Shown one piece after another: positions 1 to 8,285 of a DNA stretch of 34,506 nucleotides. This DNA comes from an uncultured Candidatus Thioglobus sp. (GTDB lineage: Bacteria > Pseudomonadota > Gammaproteobacteria > PS1 > Pseudothioglobaceae). Numbering within the stretch: position 1 is the first letter of the stretch; each line of letters starts with the position of its first letter. The notes under the pieces are model-generated. The model worked only from the letters and a program-made list of their open reading frames with translations, was not told where the DNA came from and searched no databases. The translations under genes were made by a program, and so were the position numbers. Location of the stretch: positions 1-34,506 of the forward strand of contig CAJQTP010000031.1 in the NCBI GenBank assembly GCA_905620445.1, given 5' to 3'.

Positions 1-1146
1 ACTGGTAGCGGTGTAGTCAGCTCCTGCTGTAGCCGTGCCGTTCGACGTTGCGTAGTTAACTGAGACGTCTCGACCGGCGGCCGCTGACAGGGTTACAGTA
101 AATTGTCTGTTGCCGGCAGTTTCATTACCACTAACGTCAGCAATGGATAAGCTTGGGGTCGCATCATTATCGGTAATCGTATACGTATGCTCATCATCAG
201 AGCCAAGGGTTGCGCCAACAGCATTTGACAGAGTCACAATGACGGTTTCATTAGCCTCATCAAGTGCATCATTAACAATACTGGCAATCGTAATATTTTT
301 TTGAGTATCACCGGCATCAATCGTTAATGTGCCATTTGCAAGCGTGTAATCTGTTCCTGAGCCGGTAGCAGTTCCTGTTACCGTATAGTCCACGGTGACA
401 GCTGAGCTAGAGGCTGAAGATAAGTCAACACGTAAGTTTGCAGAGGAGGTTGATTCAGCGCCACTTGAGCTGGAGGCATTAAAGTCAACATCGATCTCTG
501 GTGTTGCAGCAGTAATTACTCGAATGTAATCACCTTTGTCTCCATTTTTAGCACCAATTCTTAGGGTTCTGGCATCCGATCCAATAGAAACCCAGTCTCC
601 TGATCTTGTGGAACTGGATGTGTTGTTTGCATAAAAAACAAAACCCTCCATCTCTCTACCGCTGTATCCAGAAGTACTAGATGTTGGGTAGGTCGCTCCA
701 CTCTTAGAAACATTTGATAAAGAAATGGTCCCTGATGAGCCATAATCAATTCCATATATTTCATTAGAAAAGACTATTTGACCTATCTTATTTTGTCTGT
801 CTGACTTAGAGTGGTCATCGTTTAGGTAAACTAAATACGAATTAATTGGATAAGTAGAAGTGTTTACAGAATGGTTTGTACCGCCATCATCATTGCGGTC
901 TAGTGTTATTGTTCCGGCGTTACTCACATTTTCACGCTCGACAGTTACAACAAAGTCGTATCCAGAGCTTGACCTTTGACCGCTACTGCTTGCCTGACGT
1001 GCGTTAAAGTTAGTCGCACTGTGTTTTTCCTCGACATAGCTGTTTACACTTTCAACACCATTAGAGGCGTCAGCGATGAGCGAAAAAGAGCTCAGGAACA
1101 TTAGTACTAAAACTGCTTTAAACTTTAAATATTTATTATTTATCAT
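1..1146 (-). CDS. Secreted Calx-beta domain surface protein, N-terminal part (runs off the window)
   Basis: The frame starts at an ATG at 1146 and stays open for 382 codons to the window edge, so the C-terminus is missing. The first ~25 residues form a signal peptide: a lysine-containing start (MINNKYLKFK), a hydrophobic core (AVLVLMFLSSFSL) and small residues before the likely cleavage site (IADAS). Residues ~25-215 are Ser/Gly/Asn/Thr-rich with no domain I recognise. A Calx-beta domain follows, with hallmarks VDYTVTGTATGSGTDY, GTLTIDAGDTQKNITI, DEANETVIVTLSN and the closing ITDND. A second copy begins with SLSIADVSGNE and VNYATSNGTATAGADYT and is cut by the edge. Such tandem domains are typical of large exported adhesins or matrix proteins that bind Ca2+. 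No Shine-Dalgarno sequence is visible before the ATG. The response-regulator gene lies immediately upstream in the same direction, and a 70-bp regulatory repeat lies between them. The export and domain calls are firm; the adhesin role is inferred. Confidence 0.85.
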   Translation of the reverse strand, partial: MINNKYLKFKAVLVLMFLSSFSLIADASNGVESVNSYVEEKHSATNFNARQASSSGQRSSSGYDFVVTVERENVSNAGTITLDRNDDGGTNHSVNTSTYPINSYLVYLNDDHSKSDRQNKIGQIVFSNEIYGIDYGSSGTISLSNVSKSGATYPTSSTSGYSGREMEGFVFYANNTSSSTRSGDWVSIGSDARTLRIGAKNGDKGDYIRVITAATPEIDVDFNASSSSGAESTSSANLRVDLSSASSSAVTVDYTVTGTATGSGTDYTLANGTLTIDAGDTQKNITIASIVNDALDEANETVIVTLSNAVGATLGSDDEHTYTITDNDATPSLSIADVSGNETAGNRQFTVTLSAAAGRDVSVNYATSNGTATAGADYTATS

Positions 1147-1155
1147 AATGATTAA

Positions 1156-1184
1156 ATATCACACATTAAATGCAATTAAGTAAA
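1156..1184 (-). promoter_or_regulatory. Possible sigma-70 promoter of the Calx-beta gene
   Basis: Read on the minus strand, a TTTACT -35-like box (1184-1179) is followed after 17 bases by a TGATAT -10-like box (1161-1156). Transcription would begin only a few bases before the ATG, giving an almost leaderless mRNA, which fits the absence of a ribosome-binding site. The boxes are weak matches in AT-rich DNA. Confidence 0.3.
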
Positions 1185-1270
1185 CCTAATTCACTTAAAA
1201 AAATGGCTGCGTGAAGGGGTTTAATTACCTAGAGTGCGATATTTATAAATACAAATCATGTTAAGAAATG

Positions 1271-1340
1271 CACTTTACAGTCATGCTCAAGATTAATCAA
1301 TCATCACTTTATGACACTATATGATATTTAATGACATTAA
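1271..1340 (+). repeat. 70-bp non-coding repeat, copy 1
   Basis: This stretch aligns without gaps to 9648-9717: I count 59 of 70 identical bases, with an uninterrupted identical core of 27 bases (1292-1318 against 9669-9695). Nothing else in the window matches it. It lies between the Calx-beta gene (start 1146) and the response-regulator gene (end 1434), so upstream of the Calx-beta gene. No terminal inverted repeats or coding potential suggest a mobile element. Confidence 0.8.
1308..1336 (+). promoter_or_regulatory. Three 10-bp direct repeats, candidate response-regulator site 1
   Basis: TTTATGACA (1308), TATATGATA (1318) and TTAATGACA (1328) start exactly 10 bases apart, one helical turn. 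Tandem direct repeats with this spacing are the usual target of OmpR/PhoB winged-helix regulators. A gene of that family lies about 100 bases away at 1434-2159. The site is ~160 bases upstream of the Calx-beta start codon. Confidence 0.55.
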
Positions 1341-1433
1341 TTAGATTTAAAAGGAACTACCGAAAGGTATTTTTAATGGTTTTTAGCGATTTGTTATTCC
1401 CTTAGAAGGCAGGTTTGCAATAGTTATGATATT

Positions 1434-2159
1434 TTACAAATCTGTATCTAGCTTATATGGGGTGCTTAGAAACTTAAAGCCAGATCCATGAACGGTGCGG
1501 ATGGGCGAGCTAATGTCTAGCCCTAGGTCGGATATTTTTTTACGAACTCTTTGTACAATGGCATCTAATGAGTTTGACAACGGAACATCTTCATAGCCAA
1601 GTGATTTCATCAAATCATGGCGATGTACAGTAGCGCTATTCGCACTAAAAATTATATTAACAAAGATATCCTCTTTGGTGGTTAAAGCTACATGCCGGCC
1701 ATTGGGCGAAGTGAGAGTTTGTTCATCGTGGTTGTAGACCCACAGTGGCTGTTGCGTTTGATCAGTGGCGCTTGCAGGGTTTAGATGCTGCACTAGATTG
1801 TTAATTGACATACCCAATTCAACACAGTCAAACGGTTTAGTGATGTAGATATCACATCTGTGTTGATAGCCAAGTGCGCGCTGCTCTGGGGAGGATTGCG
1901 CACTCATAATAACAACACCAATTTCGTTAGATATGTTTTTAATGTAGTCAACCAAATCCATGCCATCACCATCTGGAAGGCCTAGATCGATAATAACTAT
2001 ATCAAATGAATCGCTACCAAAGGCTTTATAAAAATCTAGAATATTGCTCACCGCAGTTGGCAAAAAATGATGATGCTCTAAACATTCAATTACAATAGAT
2101 CGCAATGATGGATCATCTTCTACGATTAAAACTTTAAGACTATTTGACGGCATATGCAT
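1434..2159 (-). CDS. OmpR/PhoB-family response regulator
   Basis: This 241-residue protein is a two-domain DNA-binding regulator that should be phosphorylated by the kinase encoded just upstream. Residues ~8-120 form the receiver: the acidic pair is in LIVEDD (D15, D16), the phosphoacceptor is D58 in IVIIDLGLPDGDG, the switch Ser lies in VVIMSAQ and the conserved Lys in ITKPF. Residues ~140-235 form the winged-helix effector domain (LTTKEDIFVNII, LSNSLDAIVQRVRKKI and the diagnostic IRTVHGSGFKF). Length and order are normal for the family. The gene follows the kinase gene after 20 bases, so the two form one operon. A second ATG two codons inside (at 2153) could also be the start. Its targets are unknown, but two matching arrays of 10-bp direct repeats, at 1308-1336 and 9685-9713, are candidates. 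Confidence 0.93.
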   Translation of the reverse strand: MHMPSNSLKVLIVEDDPSLRSIVIECLEHHHFLPTAVSNILDFYKAFGSDSFDIVIIDLGLPDGDGMDLVDYIKNISNEIGVVIMSAQSSPEQRALGYQHRCDIYITKPFDCVELGMSINNLVQHLNPASATDQTQQPLWVYNHDEQTLTSPNGRHVALTTKEDIFVNIIFSANSATVHRHDLMKSLGYEDVPLSNSLDAIVQRVRKKISDLGLDISSPIRTVHGSGFKFLSTPYKLDTDL

Positions 2160-2179
2160 GGTTTTTAATTGTACAGAGG

Positions 2180-3835
2180 TTAGTTAGTAAAAAAATTTCC
2201 AGTAGCTTTTTTTTCATTTAGAGCAATCGGAGGGACGGAGTTAAACCCCACTACTATTTGTGTGCCTTCATTTAACTTACTATTTACCTGAATGCTGGCT
2301 TGATGTTGCTTAAGGATTTTGTCAACAATATACAGCCCCACCCCACTGCCTTTAATTTTATTACTGGTGTCCGACCTAAAATGCTTTGTAAAGATTTGCG
2401 CTTGCTCATTTTTGCTAATACCAATGCCTTGGTCGGTAATGGTGAGCTCGTAATCATTGAGCTCTACTATTACTTCGTTGCGACCTTTAGAATACTTAAT
2501 GGCGTTGCTGATTAAATTAGTCACAGCAATTTTTATCAGCCCTTTATCGCCTGATAATTCTACTCCCACTCTTGACGCAGGTCGTTGTGACGTTCTTGCA
2601 TTTGTAACGAACTCAATGTCTCTTTTTGGATTAAGTGCTCTTTGCTCATCAATGGATTTTTCAATGACGTCATGTAAGTTAAAATTCTCAATATTAGGCT
2701 TAAGCAGGGCTGTTTCTATATCAACTTTAGATTTGCCTGTTTTAAGGATTGATTCTAATCGATCACTGGCATTAATAATAGATCCAGCACGCTTTAGCAA
2801 TTTGTCTTCGGACCCTCCGGGTTTTATTCTAATGAGCTCTGCCTCTCCTCGAATGATGGCCAGTGGAGTGCGGTACTCATGGATAATCATATCAATAAAA
2901 CTAAGCTGATTCGTTTTCATTTGATGCATTAAACTAAGTGACTGTTTTGCCTCATTTTCAGAATGTTCAAGCTTTAAATTTAATACTTTCAGCTGTTTAA
3001 TAAAAACACCAATCATCATAAAAGATATGCTTGAAGCAATGATGAATGAATTAAGTTGAAACAATTCCTGGTGGATATTGTCAGACCTAAAAATAGGATT
3101 GCCAGTTGATACGAGATATTGCGCAACAATAGACAGTACAAAAGATGTGATTGCTGCACCGACAACATTGCATCTAATAATTATAGATACATTAAGAATA
3201 ATTAATAATGGAATGATAAAGAAAGGATAGGTTGATAAATTGACTAATGCTAAGTAATAAACATAACTCAAAGTGAGTACTGCTAGAACTATGTGTAATC
3301 GTTGTTTTACTGATGAAGACCATAACACTATAATAAGTGGCGTTAACAATATTTGTGCAATGGCATTACCCGCCCACCAATAAGAAAATACGGTTAAAAA
3401 ATTATGAGCAAGGAGATCCTCAAAGTTGCTGAGGGCTACCAAACCCATTGCTGCGCTAAATGGTTGCAAGACGAATGCGATAACACCAATAAATATTAGA
3501 TAGTTTTTTATCGTGTACTCAGTGATATCAAATTTGATTTTATGAAAAATCCAATAGGCGATCAATATCTCAACAGAATTACTCAACGAGATAAGTATCG
3601 CAGATGATAAAGATAAATCCGATGTTAATGCTAACGCAAGCTGGCCAATAAACACACCAGGAATAATCCTGGCACCATAGATCAGAACAAACGCAAGTGC
3701 AATGCCTTCGGGTAAGAAAATAGAGCTGGTTACTACCCCGAACGAAACGACATACGAAAATGATAATTTACCCAATAAGAAATACAGGATTGCCATAGAG
3801 ATGACTTGTGGGATATTCTTAATATTACTAATCAT
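2180..3835 (-). CDS. MASE1-type membrane sensor histidine kinase
   Basis: This 551-residue protein is the sensor partner of the downstream response regulator. Residues ~1-285 contain about eight hydrophobic segments with the MASE1 signature (SSIFLPEGIALAFVLIYGAR, IIPGVFIG), an integral-membrane sensory domain whose ligand is generally unknown. A short coiled segment leads to the dimerisation/phosphoacceptor domain, with H319 in IIHEYRTPLAIIRGE. The C-terminal ATPase domain shows the N box (NLISNAIKYSKG), G1 box (DQGIGISKNEQAQIF) and G2 box (GSGVGLYIV). No receiver or PAS domain is present. The start is an ATG with a plausible membrane-inserting N-terminus. The signal sensed cannot be told from sequence. 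Confidence 0.92.
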   Translation of the reverse strand: MISNIKNIPQVISMAILYFLLGKLSFSYVVSFGVVTSSIFLPEGIALAFVLIYGARIIPGVFIGQLALALTSDLSLSSAILISLSNSVEILIAYWIFHKIKFDITEYTIKNYLIFIGVIAFVLQPFSAAMGLVALSNFEDLLAHNFLTVFSYWWAGNAIAQILLTPLIIVLWSSSVKQRLHIVLAVLTLSYVYYLALVNLSTYPFFIIPLLIILNVSIIIRCNVVGAAITSFVLSIVAQYLVSTGNPIFRSDNIHQELFQLNSFIIASSISFMMIGVFIKQLKVLNLKLEHSENEAKQSLSLMHQMKTNQLSFIDMIIHEYRTPLAIIRGEAELIRIKPGGSEDKLLKRAGSIINASDRLESILKTGKSKVDIETALLKPNIENFNLHDVIEKSIDEQRALNPKRDIEFVTNARTSQRPASRVGVELSGDKGLIKIAVTNLISNAIKYSKGRNEVIVELNDYELTITDQGIGISKNEQAQIFTKHFRSDTSNKIKGSGVGLYIVDKILKQHQASIQVNSKLNEGTQIVVGFNSVPPIALNEKKATGNFFTN

Positions 3836-4128
3836 TGGTGAATTTTAAGTTGTAATCGATGTAAATACAATGTTTAGTCATCCTAAAGACTTCGACTTTT
3901 TGGAAAGGAGGCTTTGAGAGCCTTGAGGAGCCATAAACTAAAAGGTCTACATTGATTGAAGGTCAAGGTGAACCTGAGAACAGTTAAGTACTTGTGCAAG
4001 TTCCAGCTACTAACTTAATAACTGTTGGAGCAAGGTTTTCAAGCGGGCTAACCCATAACTCTTGTAATTTGGACCTAGGGTAGGTGTACTTAGCTATCTC
4101 TTTGTAACAGTTAATCAAAGTACAAACT
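3836..4128. other. Intergenic stretch between racemase and kinase genes
   Basis: This holds 293 bases with no convincing gene. One minus-strand frame from a TTG at 4118 to a stop at 3984 could encode 44 residues, but it has no ribosome-binding site and no similarity I recognise. A short inverted repeat (AGGCT-N5-AGCCT, 3909-3923) lacks the T-tract of a terminator. The kinase promoter should lie in this stretch; I cannot pick it out. Confidence 0.4.
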
Positions 4129-4797
4129 TCATTTTAATAGAGATAAGCGAACAAGAGCTGCTGCAAATCCAACCGCTACTGAAACACCATCAATAATAGG
4201 AACTTGATGGAATTTTGTTAGTTGTGCGCTAAGATCGGTCATGCCCGCACAACCCAGCACAATAGCTCCTGGCTTGTCTTCCAATAATGATTTTGATATT
4301 TCGTTCGATATCTTTTGTTGGGCATTACTACCCTTTATTTCTAAGTCCAAAACAGGCACTTCACTAGCTCTAACCTTACAACACATAGAGTTTAAGCCAT
4401 AGTTAATTAGATTTTCTTCAATTATTGGAATAGAAATTGAGAGTGTTGTAACTACAGAAAATTTTTCACCAAGCATCATTGCAGCATGAAAAGCTGCTTC
4501 CCCAATTCCAATGATTGGAATGTTAATCATTTTTCTTGCCTCTGCTAACCCAGTATCATCAAAACAAGCAATAATAATAGCGTTAAAGCCCTCATCATTA
4601 CCTTTTATTATTTCCTCAAATAAACCAGGTAATGCAGCAAATCCATCCTCTCTGCCTTGGATAGAGGCTGGACCATAATTTGGATTTCTAGCAACAATCT
4701 CAACATCGGATGAAGCAGCAGATTTTCCTGCTTCACTGATTTTCTCTGTCATTGATTGAGTAGTGTTCGGATTAATAATTAAAATACGAATACTCAT
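4129..4797 (-). CDS. Asp/Glu/hydantoin racemase family protein (hydantoin or allantoin racemase-like)
   Basis: This 222-residue cytoplasmic enzyme belongs to the cofactor-independent two-cysteine racemase family. The N-terminus ILIINPNTTQSMTEKI is the usual opening of hydantoin and allantoin racemases. The two catalytic cysteines are C78 in IIIACFDDTGL and C183 in VLGCAGM; their spacing (105 residues) matches known hydantoin racemases. The predicted reaction interconverts the enantiomers of a 5-substituted hydantoin, allantoin or a related ureide. The start codon lies 5 bases after the livF stop, and the ribosome-binding site GGAGGT overlaps the end of livF, so it is translated as the last gene of the transporter operon. 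No hydantoinase or allantoinase is in the window, so the substrate is inferred only as something the transporter imports. Confidence 0.85.
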   Translation of the reverse strand: MSIRILIINPNTTQSMTEKISEAGKSAASSDVEIVARNPNYGPASIQGREDGFAALPGLFEEIIKGNDEGFNAIIIACFDDTGLAEARKMINIPIIGIGEAAFHAAMMLGEKFSVVTTLSISIPIIEENLINYGLNSMCCKVRASEVPVLDLEIKGSNAQQKISNEISKSLLEDKPGAIVLGCAGMTDLSAQLTKFHQVPIIDGVSVAVGFAAALVRLSLLK

Positions 4798-4802
4798 TTC
4801 AC

Positions 4803-5522
4803 CTAACCTCCAAGATAAAGTTTTTTTACACGATCATCTTTAAGCAATTCAGCTGAAAGGCCACTTAACGCAATAGATCCAGTCGCCATTGCATAAGCAC
4901 GATGTGAAATACTTAATGCCATTCGTGAATTTTGTTCTACCAATAAAACTGAGACTTTTTCATCACGATTAATTTCCACTATTGATCGCGCAATGTCTTG
5001 AACCAATTTTGGTGCAATGCCAAGAGAAGGTTCGTCAAGTAGTAAAAGTTTTGGTTTCGCCATTAAAGCGCGACCAATGACAAGCATTTGTTGTTCTCCA
5101 CCGCTTAATGTTCCTGCACTTTGGTAATACCGTTCTTTAAGGCGAGGAAAACGAACTAACACCTTCTCTAGCGTTTGTTTAATTCCCGCTTTATCTGTGC
5201 GACTAAAGGCGCCCATCATTAAATTATCTTTAACTGACAAAAATGGAAAAACACGTCTACCTTCAGGCACCATGACAATACCTTTTTTCACAATTTCATC
5301 CGGACTAGCTCCATCTAAACGCTGTCCTTGATAATAAATTTGACCTTCAGTAAGTGAATTTAGTCCTGTAATAACTCGTAAAATTGAAGATTTACCCGCT
5401 CCATTTGCACCAATTAAAGCAACTGTCTCACCCTCGTTAATATGAAGAGATACGCCTTTAAGTGCATAAACATGATCATAATAAAGTTTTACGTCTTCAA
5501 AATTTAATATTTGTGTCGTCAT
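4803..5522 (-). CDS. livF: LivF-type ABC transporter ATPase
   Basis: This 239-residue protein is one of two ATP-binding subunits of a branched-chain-amino-acid-type (HAAT family) importer. The Walker A motif is GANGAGKSS near residue 40, the ABC signature is the canonical LSGGEQQML, and Walker B is LLLLDEPSLGIAP, followed by the H-loop region VLLVEQNSRMALSISHRAY. Length is normal for LivF. It starts 9 bases after the livG stop and is followed after 5 bases by the racemase gene. The family imports amino acids, urea, short amides and other small polar compounds; the substrate here is not determined by this subunit. Confidence 0.93.
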   Translation of the reverse strand: MTTQILNFEDVKLYYDHVYALKGVSLHINEGETVALIGANGAGKSSILRVITGLNSLTEGQIYYQGQRLDGASPDEIVKKGIVMVPEGRRVFPFLSVKDNLMMGAFSRTDKAGIKQTLEKVLVRFPRLKERYYQSAGTLSGGEQQMLVIGRALMAKPKLLLLDEPSLGIAPKLVQDIARSIVEINRDEKVSVLLVEQNSRMALSISHRAYAMATGSIALSGLSAELLKDDRVKKLYLGG

Positions 5523-5531
5523 TTTAGATTC

Positions 5532-6311
5532 TTATAATCCAATAGAGTCATCTTCACTACCGAGATACGCCTCGATAACAATTTTATTTTCCTGAATTTC
5601 TTTAGGTGTTCCTTCTGCTATTAATTCACCAAAATTAAGGACTACGATTCTGTCTGAAATTTTCATAACAGCTGACATATCGTGCTCAACCAATAGAACA
5701 GTAACGTTACGATCTCGAACGCTACTTACAAGATCAACCATGTGCATTGTTTCATCGTGATTCATACCAGCAAATGGCTCATCCAGTAATAATATTTTTG
5801 GGTTTGTAGCCAAGCCAATTGCAATACCCAAAGTTCTCAAATGCCCTTGTGGTAGGGTGCTAGCTAACTCGTTACCAATATCAGTTATACTTAAAAATTC
5901 TAAGAGCTCATCTGCAGAACGAGCAAATTCACGCTCATCATTTCTTGCAGTTGAAGAGCCTATAAAAAAACCGAAGAGATTTGAATTAGAGCGAAGGTGG
6001 TGAGATATAATTATATTATCTCGCACTGTCATTGTTTTAAATATAGTCGTTTCTTGAAAAGTTCGTACTACTCCCATTCTTGCAACTATATGAGGTGCAA
6101 GATTCGAAATACGTTTACCTTCAAGTAAAACTTCTCCTGAAGTGGTTTTCATGAAAGAAGAAATCATTTTAAACAAGGTGGATTTACCTGCACCATTTGG
6201 CCCAATAACAGATAATATTTCTTGTTTATTTACTTTAAACGAAATATCGTTGTTTGCTATTAAACCACCAAATTTCTTGGTCACATTGTTAATTTCTAAT
6301 ATAGTGCTCAC
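5532..6311 (-). CDS. livG: LivG-type ABC transporter ATPase
   Basis: This 259-residue ATPase pairs with LivF on the inner face of the membrane. Walker A is GPNGAGKSTLFKMI; Walker B is ILLLDEPFAGM with the following HDE typical of LivG; the H-loop is VLLVEHDMSAVM. The ABC signature is degenerate (LPQGHLRTLGIA instead of LSGGQ), which is common in the LivG branch. The start is a GTG whose first bases overlap the livM stop (GTGA, 4-base overlap), indicating translational coupling. Nothing in its sequence fixes the transported substrate. Confidence 0.93.
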   Translation of the reverse strand: MSTILEINNVTKKFGGLIANNDISFKVNKQEILSVIGPNGAGKSTLFKMISSFMKTTSGEVLLEGKRISNLAPHIVARMGVVRTFQETTIFKTMTVRDNIIISHHLRSNSNLFGFFIGSSTARNDEREFARSADELLEFLSITDIGNELASTLPQGHLRTLGIAIGLATNPKILLLDEPFAGMNHDETMHMVDLVSSVRDRNVTVLLVEHDMSAVMKISDRIVVLNFGELIAEGTPKEIQENKIVIEAYLGSEDDSIGL

Positions 6312-7294
6312 TTTGCTTCTCTTTTGTTACTTTTATTAAATATTCGAAGACTTAGTAAACCATTTGGAAGTACTAAAATTAAGGCGATAATGATTGAAGA
6401 GTAAATGAGTAATTGGTACTTTCCAGTAGTAAAAAGTAAATCCCAACCAAAATAAATAAATAAAGTACCTATCATTGGACCAAAAACATAACCCATCCCA
6501 CCTACGAAAACATTTAGCATAAAGTTAATTGAGTCCGCTACCTGGAAAGTTGTTGGGTATACAGATTGTGAGATAGAAATAAAGATGGCACCACCAATTC
6601 CACCTAGAAATGATGAGATAGAATAAGCAATAATGCGAAGTATTGTGATATTAACCCCAATAGAAGAAGCCAATTCTTCATTTTGCTGCAGTGATCTACA
6701 CAAATGACCAATTCTTGAGTTAACTAATCGATACATTCCTGCAAAAACAAAAATCATTAAAATAACAGCCACATAGTAAAAAGCCAGCTTTACATTAGCC
6801 AATGTAGAGAAGTCAGGAATGATACTAATTCCAAATATTGATAGTTCACCAGGTAGGGCTATAGAAGAAATCCCCTTGGCACCATTTGTAATAGGTAAAG
6901 ACATTGCTGTTAATTTTGCAACTTCAGTCAGAACCAACGTTATCATGGCAAAGTAAACACCACGTAAGCGTAAAATTGAAGCTCCAATTAACATACTAAC
7001 AAAAGAACAAAACAATCCAGCAATAGGGACGCTCAACCAAAAAGAAACGTCATATTTTGTAACTAATATTGCAACTACATAACCACCCGCCAATGCATAA
7101 GCACCTTGGCCAATATTTATTCGCCCAATATAAAATGTTAGCCACACTCCAGAACTAGCGATAGAAAGAAGGGCAACGGAAGTTAACGTGTAATAATAAT
7201 CCCAACGACCCGATATTTCAATCAACCATGGTACTATGCCTAGAATAGTTACAAGGAAAATAAAAAAATAGATGAGTTTTGATGCTTTACTCAA
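6308..7294 (-). CDS. livM: LivM-type ABC transporter permease
   Basis: This 328-residue polytopic inner-membrane protein is one half of the translocation channel. Family marks include GVWLTFYIGRINIGQGAYALAG near the N-terminus and the cytoplasmic coupling segment (GHLCRSLQQNEELASSIGVN) that contacts the ATPase. A later GGMGYVFGPMIGT segment is typical of LivM. About nine hydrophobic segments are visible. The start is a TTG 4 bases after the livH stop, with a GGGG ribosome-binding sequence inside the end of livH. It overlaps livG by 4 bases. Confidence 0.92.
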   Translation of the reverse strand: MSKASKLIYFFIFLVTILGIVPWLIEISGRWDYYYTLTSVALLSIASSGVWLTFYIGRINIGQGAYALAGGYVVAILVTKYDVSFWLSVPIAGLFCSFVSMLIGASILRLRGVYFAMITLVLTEVAKLTAMSLPITNGAKGISSIALPGELSIFGISIIPDFSTLANVKLAFYYVAVILMIFVFAGMYRLVNSRIGHLCRSLQQNEELASSIGVNITILRIIAYSISSFLGGIGGAIFISISQSVYPTTFQVADSINFMLNVFVGGMGYVFGPMIGTLFIYFGWDLLFTTGKYQLLIYSSIIIALILVLPNGLLSLRIFNKSNKREAK

Positions 7295-7298
7295 AATA

Positions 7299-8168
7299 TT
7301 AACCCCATGGTTTTCCCATTAAGCCTTGAGGCCTAATAGATAAGAAAATCATCAATGAAACGAAAATCAACAAGTAAGTCATATCTCCATAGGCAACAAG
7401 CACAGTAAGTCCAATAGACTCAAGCATTCCTAAAATAAATCCTCCTGCAATAGCACCTGAAATAACACCGGCGCCACCGATCATAACCATCATAAATGCC
7501 TTAATAGAGATCGGGCCACCTATTCCTGAATTAACACCAACGATAGAAACAAGTAAACCGCCAGCAATACCAGCAAGCATAGCTCCTAATGCAAAACCAA
7601 GCATTGAGTATCGCGTCACATTTACGCCCATTAGTTGGGCGGCTACTTTATCCTGCGCTAAAGCTCTCATAGCTCGACCCGGCTTCGAATATTGCATAAA
7701 AAGAATAAAAGTAACAATAAAAGTAATTGCCAAGACACCAATTAAAATTCTATCGTACGGCATAATAATTAAAAAATCCCAATTCATAACACCGTCAATA
7801 ATTTTTGGGACACCGCGCTGCTTTTCTCCAAATAACAACAAAATAACCGCATCTAAAAAAAACGCTAGCCCAGCTGCAAGAAGCATACTACTTTCTTCTC
7901 GTTCAGAATTTTTAAGAACTGGTCGAAAAAGAAATTTTTCTACAAAAGCTCCTAAGATTGCAAGTGTTACAGCCGAAGCTAAAATAGCAACAACAAAAGG
8001 CATCTCAAATCGTCCATAAACTGTGTACGTGACAAAACCACCTAAAACATACATTTGCCCATGGGCAAAGTTAAGTACATTCATTAAGGCAAAAATTAAT
8101 GTTAAGCCAAGTGCAATTAACGCGTATTGCGCTCCTAAATAAACCCCATTAGTTAATACTTGTTCCAT
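7299..8168 (-). CDS. livH: LivH-type ABC transporter permease
   Basis: This 289-residue inner-membrane protein is the second channel subunit. It opens with the usual LivH motif GVYLGAQYALIALGLTLIFA followed by NVLNFAHGQMYVLGG. The ATPase-coupling loop is RAMRALAQDKVAAQLMGVN, and the GGAGVISGAIAGG segment is also family-typical. Length is normal. It is separated from the upstream binding-protein gene by ~117 bases containing a strong terminator, so the permease-ATPase-racemase set is probably expressed at a lower level than the binding protein. Confidence 0.92.
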   Translation of the reverse strand: MEQVLTNGVYLGAQYALIALGLTLIFALMNVLNFAHGQMYVLGGFVTYTVYGRFEMPFVVAILASAVTLAILGAFVEKFLFRPVLKNSEREESSMLLAAGLAFFLDAVILLLFGEKQRGVPKIIDGVMNWDFLIIMPYDRILIGVLAITFIVTFILFMQYSKPGRAMRALAQDKVAAQLMGVNVTRYSMLGFALGAMLAGIAGGLLVSIVGVNSGIGGPISIKAFMMVMIGGAGVISGAIAGGFILGMLESIGLTVLVAYGDMTYLLIFVSLMIFLSIRPQGLMGKPWG

Positions 8169-8221
8169 ATTTTTTCCGTCGAATTCAAACTATAAAGGCA
8201 ACCATTTCACTTTACAAGTAA

Positions 8222-8254
8222 ATAAAAAAAGACCAGCAACAAAGTTACTGGTCT
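8222..8254 (-). terminator. Intrinsic terminator or attenuator after the binding-protein gene
   Basis: Read on the minus strand, AGACCAGTAAC and GTTGCTGGTCT form an 11-bp stem (one G-U pair) around a TTT loop, immediately followed by a run of T. It lies about 30 bases after the binding-protein stop codon and 55 bases before livH. No separate livH promoter is obvious, so partial read-through is the likely way the permeases are transcribed. Confidence 0.85.
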
Positions 8255-8285
8255 AATCATTATAAATGTACCATTTGTTTAAAAA

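Noticed and set aside
561-764. Short minus-strand frame within the Calx-beta gene
   Set aside because: The true frame on this strand continues uninterrupted from 1146 to the edge and carries the signal peptide and Calx-beta motifs; this is a shifted frame.
2457-2909. 150-codon plus-strand open frame opposite the histidine kinase
   Set aside because: It is antisense to the ATPase and phosphoacceptor domains of a clear kinase, with no ribosome-binding site and no recognisable protein features.
3909-3923. AGGCT/AGCCT hairpin upstream of the kinase gene as a terminator
   Set aside because: The stem is only 5 bp and no T-tract follows on either strand.
3984-4118. Possible 44-residue minus-strand small gene after the racemase
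   Set aside because: It has only a TTG start, no ribosome-binding site, no recognised motif, and a length compatible with chance.
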